The notes: a model not told the origin generated them from the letters alone. DNA of 64,000 nucleotides from Ochromonas danica (GCA_015146655.1 VKHL01000071.1:62001-126000); one strand, 5' to 3'. Counted from the stretch's first letter, positions 32,654 to 41,743 are shown. Made by a program: numbers and translations.

Positions 32654-32902
32654 CTACTTCATTTGATCTGTGGGAATTCCAGCTCCAAGACTCTTGTACT
32701 GATCAAATTGGTTTGCTAACATATCTACTCTCGAAAAGAAAGTTTGAATGTCTTCTCTGGGCTTGTATCTGTTGTTTTCCCAGCGGTTGCATAAGTCACA
32801 ATAACCAGCCTCTAAAGTAACTGGTGAATATAATTCACATATTCTTTTCCATGCAATATAAAGATTGCCATTTTTAAATTCTTCTTCCACTTGTCTAATC
32901 AC
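32654..32902 (-). mobile_element. Fossil Gag fragment of a Ty1/copia-type LTR retroelement
   Basis: About 82 codons resemble the UBN2/Gag polyprotein domain of copia-type elements (words such as WKRICELYSP and TFFSRVDMLANQF). Only this short piece is present; the element is broken, and no LTRs, protease, integrase or reverse transcriptase are visible nearby. Age cannot be estimated without paralogs. Confidence 0.55.
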
Positions 32903-33310
32903 GAGAGGGTGAATAACTTCAGTAAATAGTTCGACAGCTTTGAGATTACCATAGTGACCTAGATCTAGCCTCGTCTAGGGCCCTGGTTTCTCAACAAATC
33001 TGTTTGAAGACTTCGTTATAAACCGTACCTTTGAGTGAAAATATCGCTTACTTTAGAGTCATTGATACTATTTTCCGTTGAAAACAAGGAAACTTGGAGT
33101 CTTTCTAGACATCCAAGTGAGCTCTGTGTGACTGACTATCTTTCGCTGAAATCTTTTTCCCTTTTCATTCAAACTCTTTCAAATTTCTAGGCATTATACC
33201 TCTAAATGAGGCAATTATAATGACCATAACAAGTTACCAAAAATATTCTTTCGGTCGTTCAAAAATAAGTAAAAATACTTAAAGTATCTCCAAGCGACCC
33301 AAAGCGCCTA
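32903..33310. other. Spacer, no gene seen
   Basis: AT-rich sequence between the copia-type fossil and an orphan coding fragment. Nothing recognised. Confidence 0.45.
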
Positions 33311-33644
33311 AATTGCATGGGTACACGGGAAAGGCGACAAGGCGATCTCTGGTCCCAATGCAGTCAAGATCACACCACAGCAGGCCGCGAAGCTAATGTG
33401 GCTGGTGGGAACTGTAGAAGGTGCTATAAAATATCCCGATGATCCTTTTATGATGGCCAGCCCAACGGGACAAAGGAAGTTTCTGTTCCTCGATCTGCTG
33501 CATCCCTCACAGATCAAGGCATACATGAGCAGGACGAACAAGAGCCTGCGTGATCTCTTTGAGAAGCATAATCGGAGCGAATCCAACATGCTCTTTCAAG
33601 AGGGGGAGGTGGAAGATGCGGAAGAAGATAGCGAAGATGATTAA
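33311..33644 (+). CDS. Orphan coding fragment of unknown protein
   Basis: An open frame from 33311 to a stop at 33644, about 110 residues, reads like the last exon of a real gene: WVHGKGDKAISGPNAVKITP, then KLMWLVGTVEGAIKYPDDP, a basic helix (SRTNKSLRDLFEKH) and a strongly acidic end (EGEVEDAEEDSEDD). The first in-frame ATG is at 33396 and would start mid-helix. No upstream exon with a fitting splice site was found in the AT-rich flank. I do not recognise the family. A captured 3' gene fragment, like the others in this duplication zone, seems more likely than an intact gene. Confidence 0.35.
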
Positions 33645-33996
33645 CAACAGCTAGTAGTTATGTACATATACATCACCACAGTTTCTACCATTTAAATGAA
33701 GCATGAACTAACTGGCACAGAGAAAAGAAGAGAACCATCATTGTAGATCAAGAGAAAGCAACCGTCCCTATCAAGATGATAAGAAGTATCCTAAGGATAC
33801 AACAAAATACAGTGCTTTCAAGAGGGCGACATCACAAAAAGTGTGGTATAGCGCAAAAAGGCAGCCAACCAACATGATAGATGAAACATCAGCGCTAGCA
33901 CTTTAGTCTTCTAAAGAACTGAGATTATTAGACAAGAGATTGCACCGTCGCACTCTAACCCAAATCATCCTCGGCAGTGCCATCCAGTCATCAAGA

Positions 33997-34063
33997 TGTC
34001 TTGGTTGCTCATCATCTTGGTTGTATCTTGTTGAGCCAACCAAGATGATGAGCAACCAAGACA
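33997..34063. repeat. Perfect 27-bp-stem hairpin
   Basis: The arm 33997-34023 (TGTCTTGGTTGCTCATCATC..., 27 bases) is exactly complementary to 34037-34063, with a 13-base loop. Flanking bases do not pair. The stem has no mismatch, so it is young or under selection. Confidence 0.9.
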
Positions 34064-34279
34064 AGGATGACCAACCGTGTTGTTGAAAAGCAGGACCAAA
34101 AACGGGTTTCGCAATTAACCCAGCCAGAGCCGCAGATTCATATAAATTAAGTGCGCTAGGCAGCTTATTAAAATGTATAATCGAAGCTGAATAAATGCCA
34201 TAACATACAGAACCAAAATTGATAGGCTAATTATGCAAAATGATTTGCGCTGTGGTCGACCGATTCCACGCAATGGGCT

Positions 34280-34360
34280 TTAAGTTAACTGAACACTCTC
34301 CCAACTCTCTCTTAAGTTAACTGAACACCCTCCCAACTCTCTCTTAAGTTAACTGTTAAC
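34280..34360 (+). promoter_or_regulatory. 32-bp promoter repeats before Atg8 copy 3
   Basis: Units starting TTAAGTTAACTG at 34280, 34312 and 34344, period 32, end in the nested dyad GTTAACTGTTAAC. The same block precedes copy 4 (about 35995-36100) and a shorter form precedes copy 5 (about 37640-37680). A promoter role is inferred. Confidence 0.6.
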
Positions 34361-34457
34361 TTGTTGTGCTGCTGTGCTCCTCTCTCAACAACAAACAACA
34401 ACTACTTCCAGTAGAATAAAAGAAATCCATCAACACCCACATCATCACTCCAAAATA

Positions 34458-35434
34458 ATGAAGTTCAAAGAAAGTCATACCTTTGAGGAACGCGTGAAGG
34501 AATCAGAGCGTGTGCGAGCCAAATATCCTGATCGCATTCCCGGTCAGCATTTCCTCTGTCTTCTCTTCCCTCCCACCTCCTCTTCTCTTGTTGACTCTCT
34601 CAGATAACTCTACTCTGTCATTGTTCTCCCATCTCAGCCACCATGTCAGAGTTCCATGACCAGCACAAGGTCAAAGATGGATTCCCTTTCTTGCGCTTCA
34701 ATGATCTGCCACTCGCTGCAGTCATCAGCGATTGCGTGACACAAATGATAATGATGATTGTAAAGATGGTTGAGCTATTCATGCAATTTGTGTTTATTGT
34801 TCCCGCCATGTTGCTCTATAAAATATGTATCACACCAACCAGATCAGCATCTCCTCTCTCCACGCCAGGCAAGACCACACTAAACTTCAGAGAAAAGTAT
34901 AAATTTGAAGTACGAAAATTAGAAGCAGACCATTTGCGAGCCAAATATCCTGATCGCATTCCCGGTCAGCATTTCCTCTGTCTTCTCTTCCCTCCCACCT
35001 CCTCTTCTCTTGTTGACTCTCTCTGATAACTCTACTCTGTCATTGTCTTCAGTCATCTGTGAGAAGGTGGAGACAAGCTCAATGGAGGTAATGATCCTTC
35101 ACTTCCCTCTCTCTTATCTCTCATATATGATGTCACACCTTCCTCCCTACAGGATCTCGACAAGAAGAAGTATCTGGTGCCGTTTGACCTCATCTGTGGA
35201 CACTTCAACTATATGATTATCAAACGCTTAAAGTTTCCCGCTGAGAAGGCGCTCTTCTTCTTCGTCAACGGATCTATTCCCCCAGTCTCAGCTACTATGT
35301 CACAGTTGTATGACCAGCACAAGGACAAAGACGGATTCCTTTACATTTCTTACTCTGAAGTTGTTTCGTCCTACCACTTCCTGAGGATGACGTATCTGTC
35401 ATTCTTTCCACATAAACGAACTGATCGTTATTGA
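34458..35434 (+). CDS. Atg8 copy 3: Atg8 N-term-transmembrane-Atg8 fusion
   Basis: Four exons (34458-34542, 34638-34964, 35053-35087, 35153-35434) join with correct phase to 242 residues. Residues 1-28 are the Atg8 N-terminal helices. The ubiquitin-like core of this first unit is missing, leaving only its end (TMSEFHDQHKVKDGF). A hydrophobic helix follows (about 64-92, MIMMIVKMVELFMQFVFIVP), then a linker (SASPLSTPGKTT) and a complete second Atg8 (NFREKYKFEVRKLEADHLRA to KDGFLYISYSE). The second unit also lacks ENVFG and instead has a 20-residue tail (VVSSYHFLRMTY...). Linker and topology match copy 2, so both derive from one Atg8-TM-Atg8 ancestor. Without a terminal Gly it should not be lipidated. 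Confidence 0.65.
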
Positions 35435-35850
35435 TTTGTTTGTGGCAGATCTCATGCCCTATTGACTACTTTGTCTCCTCTGCAATGTATCTTGGATGAT
35501 GATAACGATATTAAGATCACCTCTTAACTTAGATGTGATGTTGTGTTAGTTGGCAGGTTATAGACGTCTTCCACTTGTTAAGGCAACTGTCAGCTCCAGT
35601 CCCCATGTCATACACTCTCTTTGCTTCTCACTCGAAGACAAGCAGTGAGTGTAGAGCGAAATAAGAGAAGAAGCGATAGAAGTGTGTGAATGATCCAGGA
35701 GGCGATCCTATATGAGGAAGGTCAGCATACAATCAAACAGAACATTTTAGACCGTAAGTGCTAATTGTTTGTTTCTCGCGTAGCATGGTTATGATATGAT
35801 TATCCTGTCCCTGCCTTGGAAGAGGATTCAAAGTTCTTCGAGTTCGCTGC

Positions 35851-35976
35851 CTCTGCGAATCTTGCTGCTCGATGAGAACCTGGAGATCGCTCAGCACTTC
35901 CATCAGTTTGCTCAAATAAGCCGATCGAAGTGCTGAGCGATCTCCAGGTTCTCATCGAGCAGCAAGATTCGCAGAG
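35851..35976. repeat. Perfect 50-bp inverted repeat from a coding fragment
   Basis: The arm 35851-35900 is exactly complementary to 35927-35976, with a 26-base spacer. Both arms read, in opposite directions, as a helical protein piece (VLSDLQVLIEQQDSQ). So a fragment of a coiled-coil gene seems to have been copied and inverted onto itself. The source gene is not in this window. Confidence 0.9.
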
Positions 35977-35994
35977 CCAAGAGGCAACTGCCTC

Positions 35995-36100
35995 TTAAGT
36001 TAACTCAACACTCTCCTTTAAGTTAACTGAACACTCTCCCAACTCTCTCTTAAGTTAACTGAACACCCTCCCAACTCTCTCTTAAGTTAACTGTTAACTT
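35995..36100 (+). promoter_or_regulatory. Promoter repeats before Atg8 copy 4
   Basis: TTAAGTTAACT units start at 35995, 36018, 36050 and 36082; the last three are 32 bases apart, as before copy 3. They end in GTTAACTGTTAAC. Confidence 0.6.
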
Positions 36101-36195
36101 GTTGTGCTGCTGTGCTCCTCTCTCAACAACAAACAACAACTACTTCCAGTAGAATAAAAGAAATCCATCAACACCCACATCATCACTCCAAAATA

Positions 36196-36693
36196 ATGAA
36201 GTTCAAAGAAAGTCATACCTTTGAGGAACGCGTGAAGGAATCAGAGCGTGTGCGAGCCAAATATCCTGATCGCATTCCCGGTCAGCATTTCCTCTGTCTT
36301 CTCTTCCCTCCCACCTCCTCTTCTCTTGTTGACTCTCTCAGATAACTCTACTCTGTCATTGTCTTCAGTCATCTGTGAGAAGGTGGAGACAAGCTCAATG
36401 GAGGTAATGATCCTTCACTTCCCTCTCTCTTATCTCTCATATATGATGTCACACCTTCCTCCCTACAGGATCTCGACAAGAAGAAGTATCTGGTGCCGGT
36501 TGACCTCACTTGCGGGCAGCTCATCTATGTGATCCGCAAGCGCTTAAAGTTTCCCTCAGAGAAGGCGCTCTTCTTCTTCGTCAACGGATCTATTCCCCCA
36601 AACTCAGCCACTATGTCGGCCGTGTATGACCAGCACAAGGACAAGGACGGATTCCTTTACACGTATTTTGGTGAGGAGAATGTCTTTGGGTGA
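36196..36693 (+). CDS. ATG8: Atg8 copy 4, intact, ends on glycine
   Basis: Three exons (36196-36280, 36369-36403, 36469-36693) give 114 residues with no gaps in the Atg8 fold: [78 protein letters not shown]. As in copy 1 the stop directly follows the reactive Gly, so it is born lipidation-ready. Intron positions equal those of copy 1, and intron 1 is almost identical in sequence to those of copies 2, 3 and 5, a sign of recent duplication. Downstream it carries a piece of the mitochondrial RNA polymerase 3' end, so it was duplicated together with the flank of copy 5. Confidence 0.93.
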
Positions 36694-36769
36694 TGAAGGC
36701 GGCGGTCCATGTTACCGTGATGTAATATAATAATGGTATAAAGTCAAGACAGTTCGACCATCGTAGCTT

Positions 36770-37021
36770 GTAATCGCTCTTAGTCACTTCTCGAATTTCA
36801 AGAGTGCCTCTCTTGGGCAACTCGGGCAGATTAAGATCCGGGAAGCGACGCGCTATCGAGTCGCGCAAGTTCTCGAGGATGGGGTACTCGTACAGCTCGA
36901 CGAAAGACTCTCGCAGACACTGGGCAAGAATAGGAGCATCTGCTTGTTAATGAGTCAAGGAGTGCTTCCAAGATAGTCCCAGCCTTCTAACACTGTTTTA
37001 ATATTCGCTTTAGAACTATTT
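36770..37021 (-). pseudogene. Partial copy of mitochondrial RNA polymerase gene
   Basis: Two blocks match the RPO41-like gene: 36770-36942 equals its last codons (source about 38392-38564, with DSIARRFPDLNLPELPKRGT) and about 36953-37021 equals an internal piece (source about 39985-40055). The 1.4 kb between them in the source is absent. No promoter, start or catalytic motif remains, so it is a relic that came along when Atg8 and its neighbour were duplicated. Confidence 0.85.
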
Positions 37022-37027
37022 AGCTCT

Positions 37028-37222
37028 GAGCTACTAGAGTCCTGGATGAGCTACAAATTGTCCGTGGACAACGGCACCAAATCCACTGATGAGCGATCCC
37101 CTCGCCAGCAGCGAGCAGTGCGACTGAATAAAGAAGAGACTGTTGTACAGTTCAAGCTCTACAAGTCCGACAAGAAGCTGGAAGCAGCGACTCGGAGACG
37201 GCGGGGCAAATTCGAGAAGTAG
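37028..37222 (+). pseudogene. Captured 3' coding fragment of unknown gene
   Basis: An open frame directly next to the polymerase relic reads ELLESWMSYKLSVDNGTK, then VVQFKLYKSDKKLEAATRR and a basic end, with a stop at 37220-37222. Codon use looks like real coding sequence, but there is no start and the family is not recognised. Likely a displaced gene end. Confidence 0.4.
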
Positions 37223-37732
37223 TGAACAAAAGCAGCTCAACCAGCAGGGTGTAACTAAAGTCTCTCCTAGGCTGATTGGAAGGCAGAGCGGGAGAGAAGA
37301 AAAGCTGACAGCTATTATTTGCTTCTCTTGCGTAGCTTTAAGACTTAAGCGGTCACAGCCACAAAAGGATGGACACAATAGACCGGCCGGAATAGTATTT
37401 CGACATTTCAAAGAATTCAGCTACCGAAGTGGACATATTTCCGATCACATACACCTCCTATTCGGGTCCATAAATTATCAACCATAAGAGAACATCCATC
37501 TCCACATAGTCATTGCCACAATGCCATGGAGTTATCAACGAATGAATCCGACACCAACCTCGCGAAAATGGCTTTTAAAGCGCACTTTTGAGATCAGCAA
37601 AGTCGCAAAATAGCTTTGGCTGTGCGGAACTTTCCGAAAACACTCTCCCAACTCTCTCTTAAGTTAACTGTTAACTTGTTGCTATGACACAGTGCTCCTC
37701 TCTCAACAACAACAATAACAACAACAACAAGA
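37223..37732. other. Spacer before Atg8 copy 5
   Basis: No gene seen. A short form of the shared promoter block (AAGTTAACTGTTAAC) lies at about 37660-37675, followed by AAC/ACA repeats. Confidence 0.5.
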
Positions 37733-37774
37733 ATGGAACAAATTCATCAACACCCACATCATCACTCCAAAATA

Positions 37775-38249
37775 ATGAAGTTCAAAGAAAGCCATACCTT
37801 TGAGGAACGCGTGAAGGAATCAGAGCGTGTGCGAGCCAAATATCCTGATCGCATTCCCGGTCAGCATTTCCTCTGTCTTCTCTTCCCTCCCACCTCCTCT
37901 TCTCTTGTTGACTCTCTCTGATAACTCTACTCTGTCATTGTCTTCAGTCATCTGCGAGAAAGCAGAGACAAGCGCAAAGGAGATGATCCTTTACTATATA
38001 CTTGACGTAGCACCCCGCCTGGATATCGACAAGAAGAAGTATCTGTTGCCTGCTGACCTCACCTGCGGGCAGTTCATCCATGTGATCCGCAGGCGCTTAA
38101 AGCTTCCCTCTGAGAAGGCGATCTTCCTCTTCGTCAACGGATCTATTCCGCCCACCTCAGCTACTATGTCAGAGTTGAATGACCAGCACAAGGACAAAGA
38201 CGGATTCCTTTACTTGTGCTTCGGCGAGGAGAATGTCTTTGGGCGATGA
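37775..38249 (+). CDS. ATG8: Atg8 copy 5, exonised intron, ends Gly-Arg
   Basis: Two exons (37775-37859, 37948-38249) give 128 residues. The Atg8 fold is complete, and the chain ends NVFGR, so one residue must be removed by Atg4 before lipidation, as in yeast Atg8. Intron 2 of the other copies is gone. In its place 13 in-frame codons (about [14 protein letters not shown]) sit between [11 protein letters not shown] and [13 protein letters not shown]. Their DNA (ATGATCCTTTAC...) resembles the start of intron 2 elsewhere, so a shortened intron became coding. An in-frame ATG at 37733 would add MEQIHQHPHHHSKI; the conserved start MKFKESHTF is preferred. It lies tail to tail with the mitochondrial RNA polymerase gene. 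Confidence 0.88.
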
Positions 38250-38378
38250 AGGCGGCGGTCCATGTCACTGTGATGTAATATAATAATGGTATAAAGTCAA
38301 GACAGTTCGACCATCCTAGCTTGTCATCATCATCATCATTACATCACAATTTACCTACAACACATTTCAGCCATTCTT

Positions 38379-41198
38379 TTAATGGAAAAAGTAATCGCTC
38401 TTAGTCACTTCTCGAATTTCAAGAGTGCCTCTCTTGGGCAACTCGGGCAGATTAAGATCCGGGAAGCGACGCGCTATCGAGTCGCGCAAGTTCTCGAGGA
38501 TGGGGTACTCGTACAGCTCGACGAAAGACTCTCGCAGACACTGGGCAAGAATAGGAGCATCTGAGGGATGCGTCCAAAAGGAATCGTGCACGGCAGCAAA
38601 GCTGAGTCCTCTCTCTTTCATGCGCAGAGAGGTCAGCAACATATGCGTGGCGTCGAGAGAGTGCACGAAGTTGGGAGGGAAAGCTGTCTTCTGCTTGCGA
38701 CTTTCCACAGGCAAGTAGTCACTATTGAGAGCCAAGACAACACGCTGCAAGACAGTATTGATAGAGTGACGAGCTTGCTTGCGATAAGGCTGGGCAACGG
38801 GCAGATTAAGAGGAGTCATCCAAGACATGCTATAGCCCTGGGCGGACACCATATTGGAGGTGACCGCCAACCAGTCCATGATCTCCTTCGCACTCTTGAA
38901 CATCTCTCGAAGAGACTCCAAGGTGGTCTTTGCCAAATACTTGGCAGCCTGATCAATCTCCTGCTCCAGGGCGGGGGTCATGATGCGTTTGCTTTGCGCA
39001 CCATTAGAAGTGAAATACTCCTCCAAACGAGAACGAATCTGATTCTTTGCACCAATGGCCGTCACTCCGTAGACACTTGTCATCACTGTTTGCTTGATCA
39101 CCTTACGAGAAATCACAGGACGAACTAAACGTGCCAGATGACCATTCTTAGCGACCAAAGGGTCCTGATGGTCCTCAGGGATCAACTCATCCTGAGATAA
39201 CTTGCGGCTGACTATCTCCAAAACTTTTGTGTAGACATCCTGTGGGCTGTCTGAAGGGACAAGGTTGACTGCCTTGCCTCCCAGCTCATCTCTGCCGATA
39301 CCAGCATAATGCTGCAGACCGTTACAAGAGCCGTCCTGATGCACGGGCAGGCTGCAGCGATAGCTTGTGGGATCATCTAAAGCATAGGCGTTAGCCAATT
39401 CATAGCAAGTAGCCAATGCCTGGAAAGGACTTTCAGCCTTGGCCCACCACATGTTTCCTTCCAAAGGTCTCTGTGCGCTCTCAAGGACGTTGCTCATATT
39501 CTCGTCCACCCAGGCTACTCGATCATCGAAAGAGATCTTGTTAATACCCCACAAGTTCGCCAGATGGATCTTTAACCATCGAAGACCTTCAGGGCCCACT
39601 TCTTTGGCGACAGAGAATCGCAGCAAACCTCTGCATAAATCAGATCCAATATGCGAGAGGTTGGGTGGTACAGGGTAAGCTCGACCACGGAAATCCATAT
39701 TATGTGGGAAATAGATAACATCATTGATAAACTGTTGAGCAATGGAAAGCTTGATATTCATATCACAACGCAAAGAATGTAATTCAGCATTGCGTTTGAG
39801 CACACGCTTTGTCATTTGATTGAAGAGAACTCTGTCCACTTGAGGGGTAGCGTTCTCGCCTTCTCCAGCCACCATGAAATCTTCTTCTTTAGGCAAAGTG
39901 ACGTTTTCTCTCGATGGGACCTCTCCAATCAACAGACCCCGTTCTAGTGCCTGAGTGATCACCTCGTAGACCTCCTTGTTAATGCGCCAAGGAGTGCTAC
40001 CAAGATAGTCCAAGCCTTCTAAGACTGTTTTAATATTTGCCTTTTGAACTATTTCCATCTGAGAGCGGGTATAGTGCTTCATCAGGGGGGCGCGAAGGTG
40101 GATATAGGCCCCATAGTACTGCTTGTTATTCCAGGGCTGGGGTGGCACCAACATTGGCAGCAGACGGGGGAAGACCAGACGCTTCTGTTGCGACTCATCG
40201 ACACTATTAAACGCTGCAGTAGTCATAAATAAGACAGATGCTCTCTTCTGCGAACGAGGATTAAACTCCGTGGAGCAGGTGAAAACAGGCTCTCCTCCCT
40301 CCAGCTTCACCTCTCGCACCAGCGTCTCTAACAAAAACCCGCCGATCTTGGCCTTCAGTGCAAGACTCCATGGCTCTTTATCATTGAGAATGCGCTTGAC
40401 ACTCCTATAGAGAGCACGCACTTCTTTCTTGTTCTTGTTATTTCGTAACTCTAGTAACTTCTTCTTGGCGAAGGTGTCCTCCTTGTCCTTCTGTTGCCGC
40501 AGTTTCTCCATATTGTACTCAATCTCCAACAGAGAACCAATCTCACTCAACAAGACCGCAATCTTAACACCAGCATTGCCAGCCCGCAAGATGGCTCCGA
40601 TGACAGTGTCCAAAGTGACGACCGCCACCTTCTGCACCGGCAGGGTGAGGAGGTAAGGACCATAGATGGAGCGATCGACACCACTCTCACGCATTTCGAT
40701 CTTCTGACCTTCGTTTGCCAAGGCAATGACGAAAGGCTCGTACCAGTTAACGAGGTTTCGCTTCACATTCTGTGTGCTGGTGCTCTGCCCCACAGACTGC
40801 AAGTTCTTGATCAACTGAATGCGCTCCTCAGAAGCAGCCAGATATTGATCCATCTCTATCTTAATTTGTCTCTCATAAAGACTCAAGGCTTTCTCTTGAT
40901 TGCGGTGAGCGACGGACTTGTCAGGATGAGCTTTGGCCTCCTCCAGTACTCGCTTGAAAGTGGCCATGACAGAATAGGCATTGGTCACTCCGAACTGCTT
41001 TAATTTCTGGTCCAAGGATTGGATAGGATTGACATTAAAAGAAGGTGGAGAATGCGCAGGAGGTACGGTGGAAAAGTCTGGTTCCACGTTAAGATGATTG
41101 CTGACAGCAGGCAGAACAGAAGAAAAGACACGCCGAGCTGATTGCGACGGAAATTGGATTCGGCCTGAGACCTTTACTCTATTCCTAGCTAGCAACAT
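38379..41198 (-). CDS. RPO41: Mitochondrial RNA polymerase (T7-like)
   Basis: Single exon, 939 residues. Single-subunit phage-type polymerase that transcribes mitochondrial DNA. Motifs are all in place: DFRGRAYPVP (about 490), HQDGSCNGLQHYAG with catalytic Asp of motif A (about 620), KQTVMTSVYGVT of motif B (about 705) and AVHDSFW with the second catalytic Asp of motif C (about 872). The N-terminus (MLLARNRVKVSGRIQFPSQS) is Arg/Ser-rich and acid-free, a mitochondrial presequence. It is shorter than animal and yeast forms, mainly at the N-terminus, with no PPR repeats. Its 3' end was partly duplicated near Atg8 copy 4 (36770-37021). Confidence 0.95.
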   Translation of the reverse strand: MLLARNRVKVSGRIQFPSQSARRVFSSVLPAVSNHLNVEPDFSTVPPAHSPPSFNVNPIQSLDQKLKQFGVTNAYSVMATFKRVLEEAKAHPDKSVAHRNQEKALSLYERQIKIEMDQYLAASEERIQLIKNLQSVGQSTSTQNVKRNLVNWYEPFVIALANEGQKIEMRESGVDRSIYGPYLLTLPVQKVAVVTLDTVIGAILRAGNAGVKIAVLLSEIGSLLEIEYNMEKLRQQKDKEDTFAKKKLLELRNNKNKKEVRALYRSVKRILNDKEPWSLALKAKIGGFLLETLVREVKLEGGEPVFTCSTEFNPRSQKRASVLFMTTAAFNSVDESQQKRLVFPRLLPMLVPPQPWNNKQYYGAYIHLRAPLMKHYTRSQMEIVQKANIKTVLEGLDYLGSTPWRINKEVYEVITQALERGLLIGEVPSRENVTLPKEEDFMVAGEGENATPQVDRVLFNQMTKRVLKRNAELHSLRCDMNIKLSIAQQFINDVIYFPHNMDFRGRAYPVPPNLSHIGSDLCRGLLRFSVAKEVGPEGLRWLKIHLANLWGINKISFDDRVAWVDENMSNVLESAQRPLEGNMWWAKAESPFQALATCYELANAYALDDPTSYRCSLPVHQDGSCNGLQHYAGIGRDELGGKAVNLVPSDSPQDVYTKVLEIVSRKLSQDELIPEDHQDPLVAKNGHLARLVRPVISRKVIKQTVMTSVYGVTAIGAKNQIRSRLEEYFTSNGAQSKRIMTPALEQEIDQAAKYLAKTTLESLREMFKSAKEIMDWLAVTSNMVSAQGYSMSWMTPLNLPVAQPYRKQARHSINTVLQRVVLALNSDYLPVESRKQKTAFPPNFVHSLDATHMLLTSLRMKERGLSFAAVHDSFWTHPSDAPILAQCLRESFVELYEYPILENLRDSIARRFPDLNLPELPKRGTLEIREVTKSDYFFH

Positions 41199-41743
41199 GG
41201 CATAGAATGGTAGAGGTAAGGCTGGACAGGTAGGGATCGGGACAAGATGACGATGACGAGGAATGGAGTTGTTCGATCTGGTTGGCCAAGGCAGCGCTGG
41301 TTGGCTGAGTGTGTGTGTGTGTGTGTGTCACTGGCGGTGTGTGTTCTGCAGCTCTGCTGTTCTGTGGAGAGAGGGCCTTCACCCCCGCCATTCCTTGAAA
41401 CCCTGCTTTTCTGAGATTTTACTCTCATTTCGCTATATATATTCACTTCTCTTTTCCACCTCTCTGAAGGCAGAACGAGCGACGATCCCCACGCAAACAT
41501 AATTACCGTTCGGATTAACTTTATGGTTATCTACACCGTAAACCATAGCACAGCTGTGATTGCAAGTCTTAGACCCACTTAAACCACACAATTGCTAGCT
41601 TATCTAGGTTAGTTATATCAAGATTTCAACTTTTCCGCCAGACTGTGGAGAGACAGTCGCACCAGTTGAAGTCTCGTAGTTTAAAGATGGTTGGATAGGG
41701 TACAGTAACTTGGACAAGTGCTGGGAGTGTGCTTAGACCTATC
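41199..41743. other. Intergenic region with GT microsatellite
   Basis: Promoter of the RNA polymerase gene and 3' flank of ATG3. A (GT)10 run lies at 41309-41328. No gene recognised. Confidence 0.5.

Larger units (their letters stand above)
33645..34457. other. Spacer with hairpin and promoter repeats before Atg8 copy 3
   Basis: No gene seen. It contains the perfect hairpin at 33997-34063 and the 32-base promoter repeats at 34280-34360, described separately. Confidence 0.5.
35435..36195. other. Spacer with long inverted repeat before Atg8 copy 4
   Basis: No intact gene. It holds the 50-base inverted repeat (35851-35976) and the promoter repeats of copy 4. From about 36015 it is nearly identical to the flank of copy 3. 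Confidence 0.5.
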
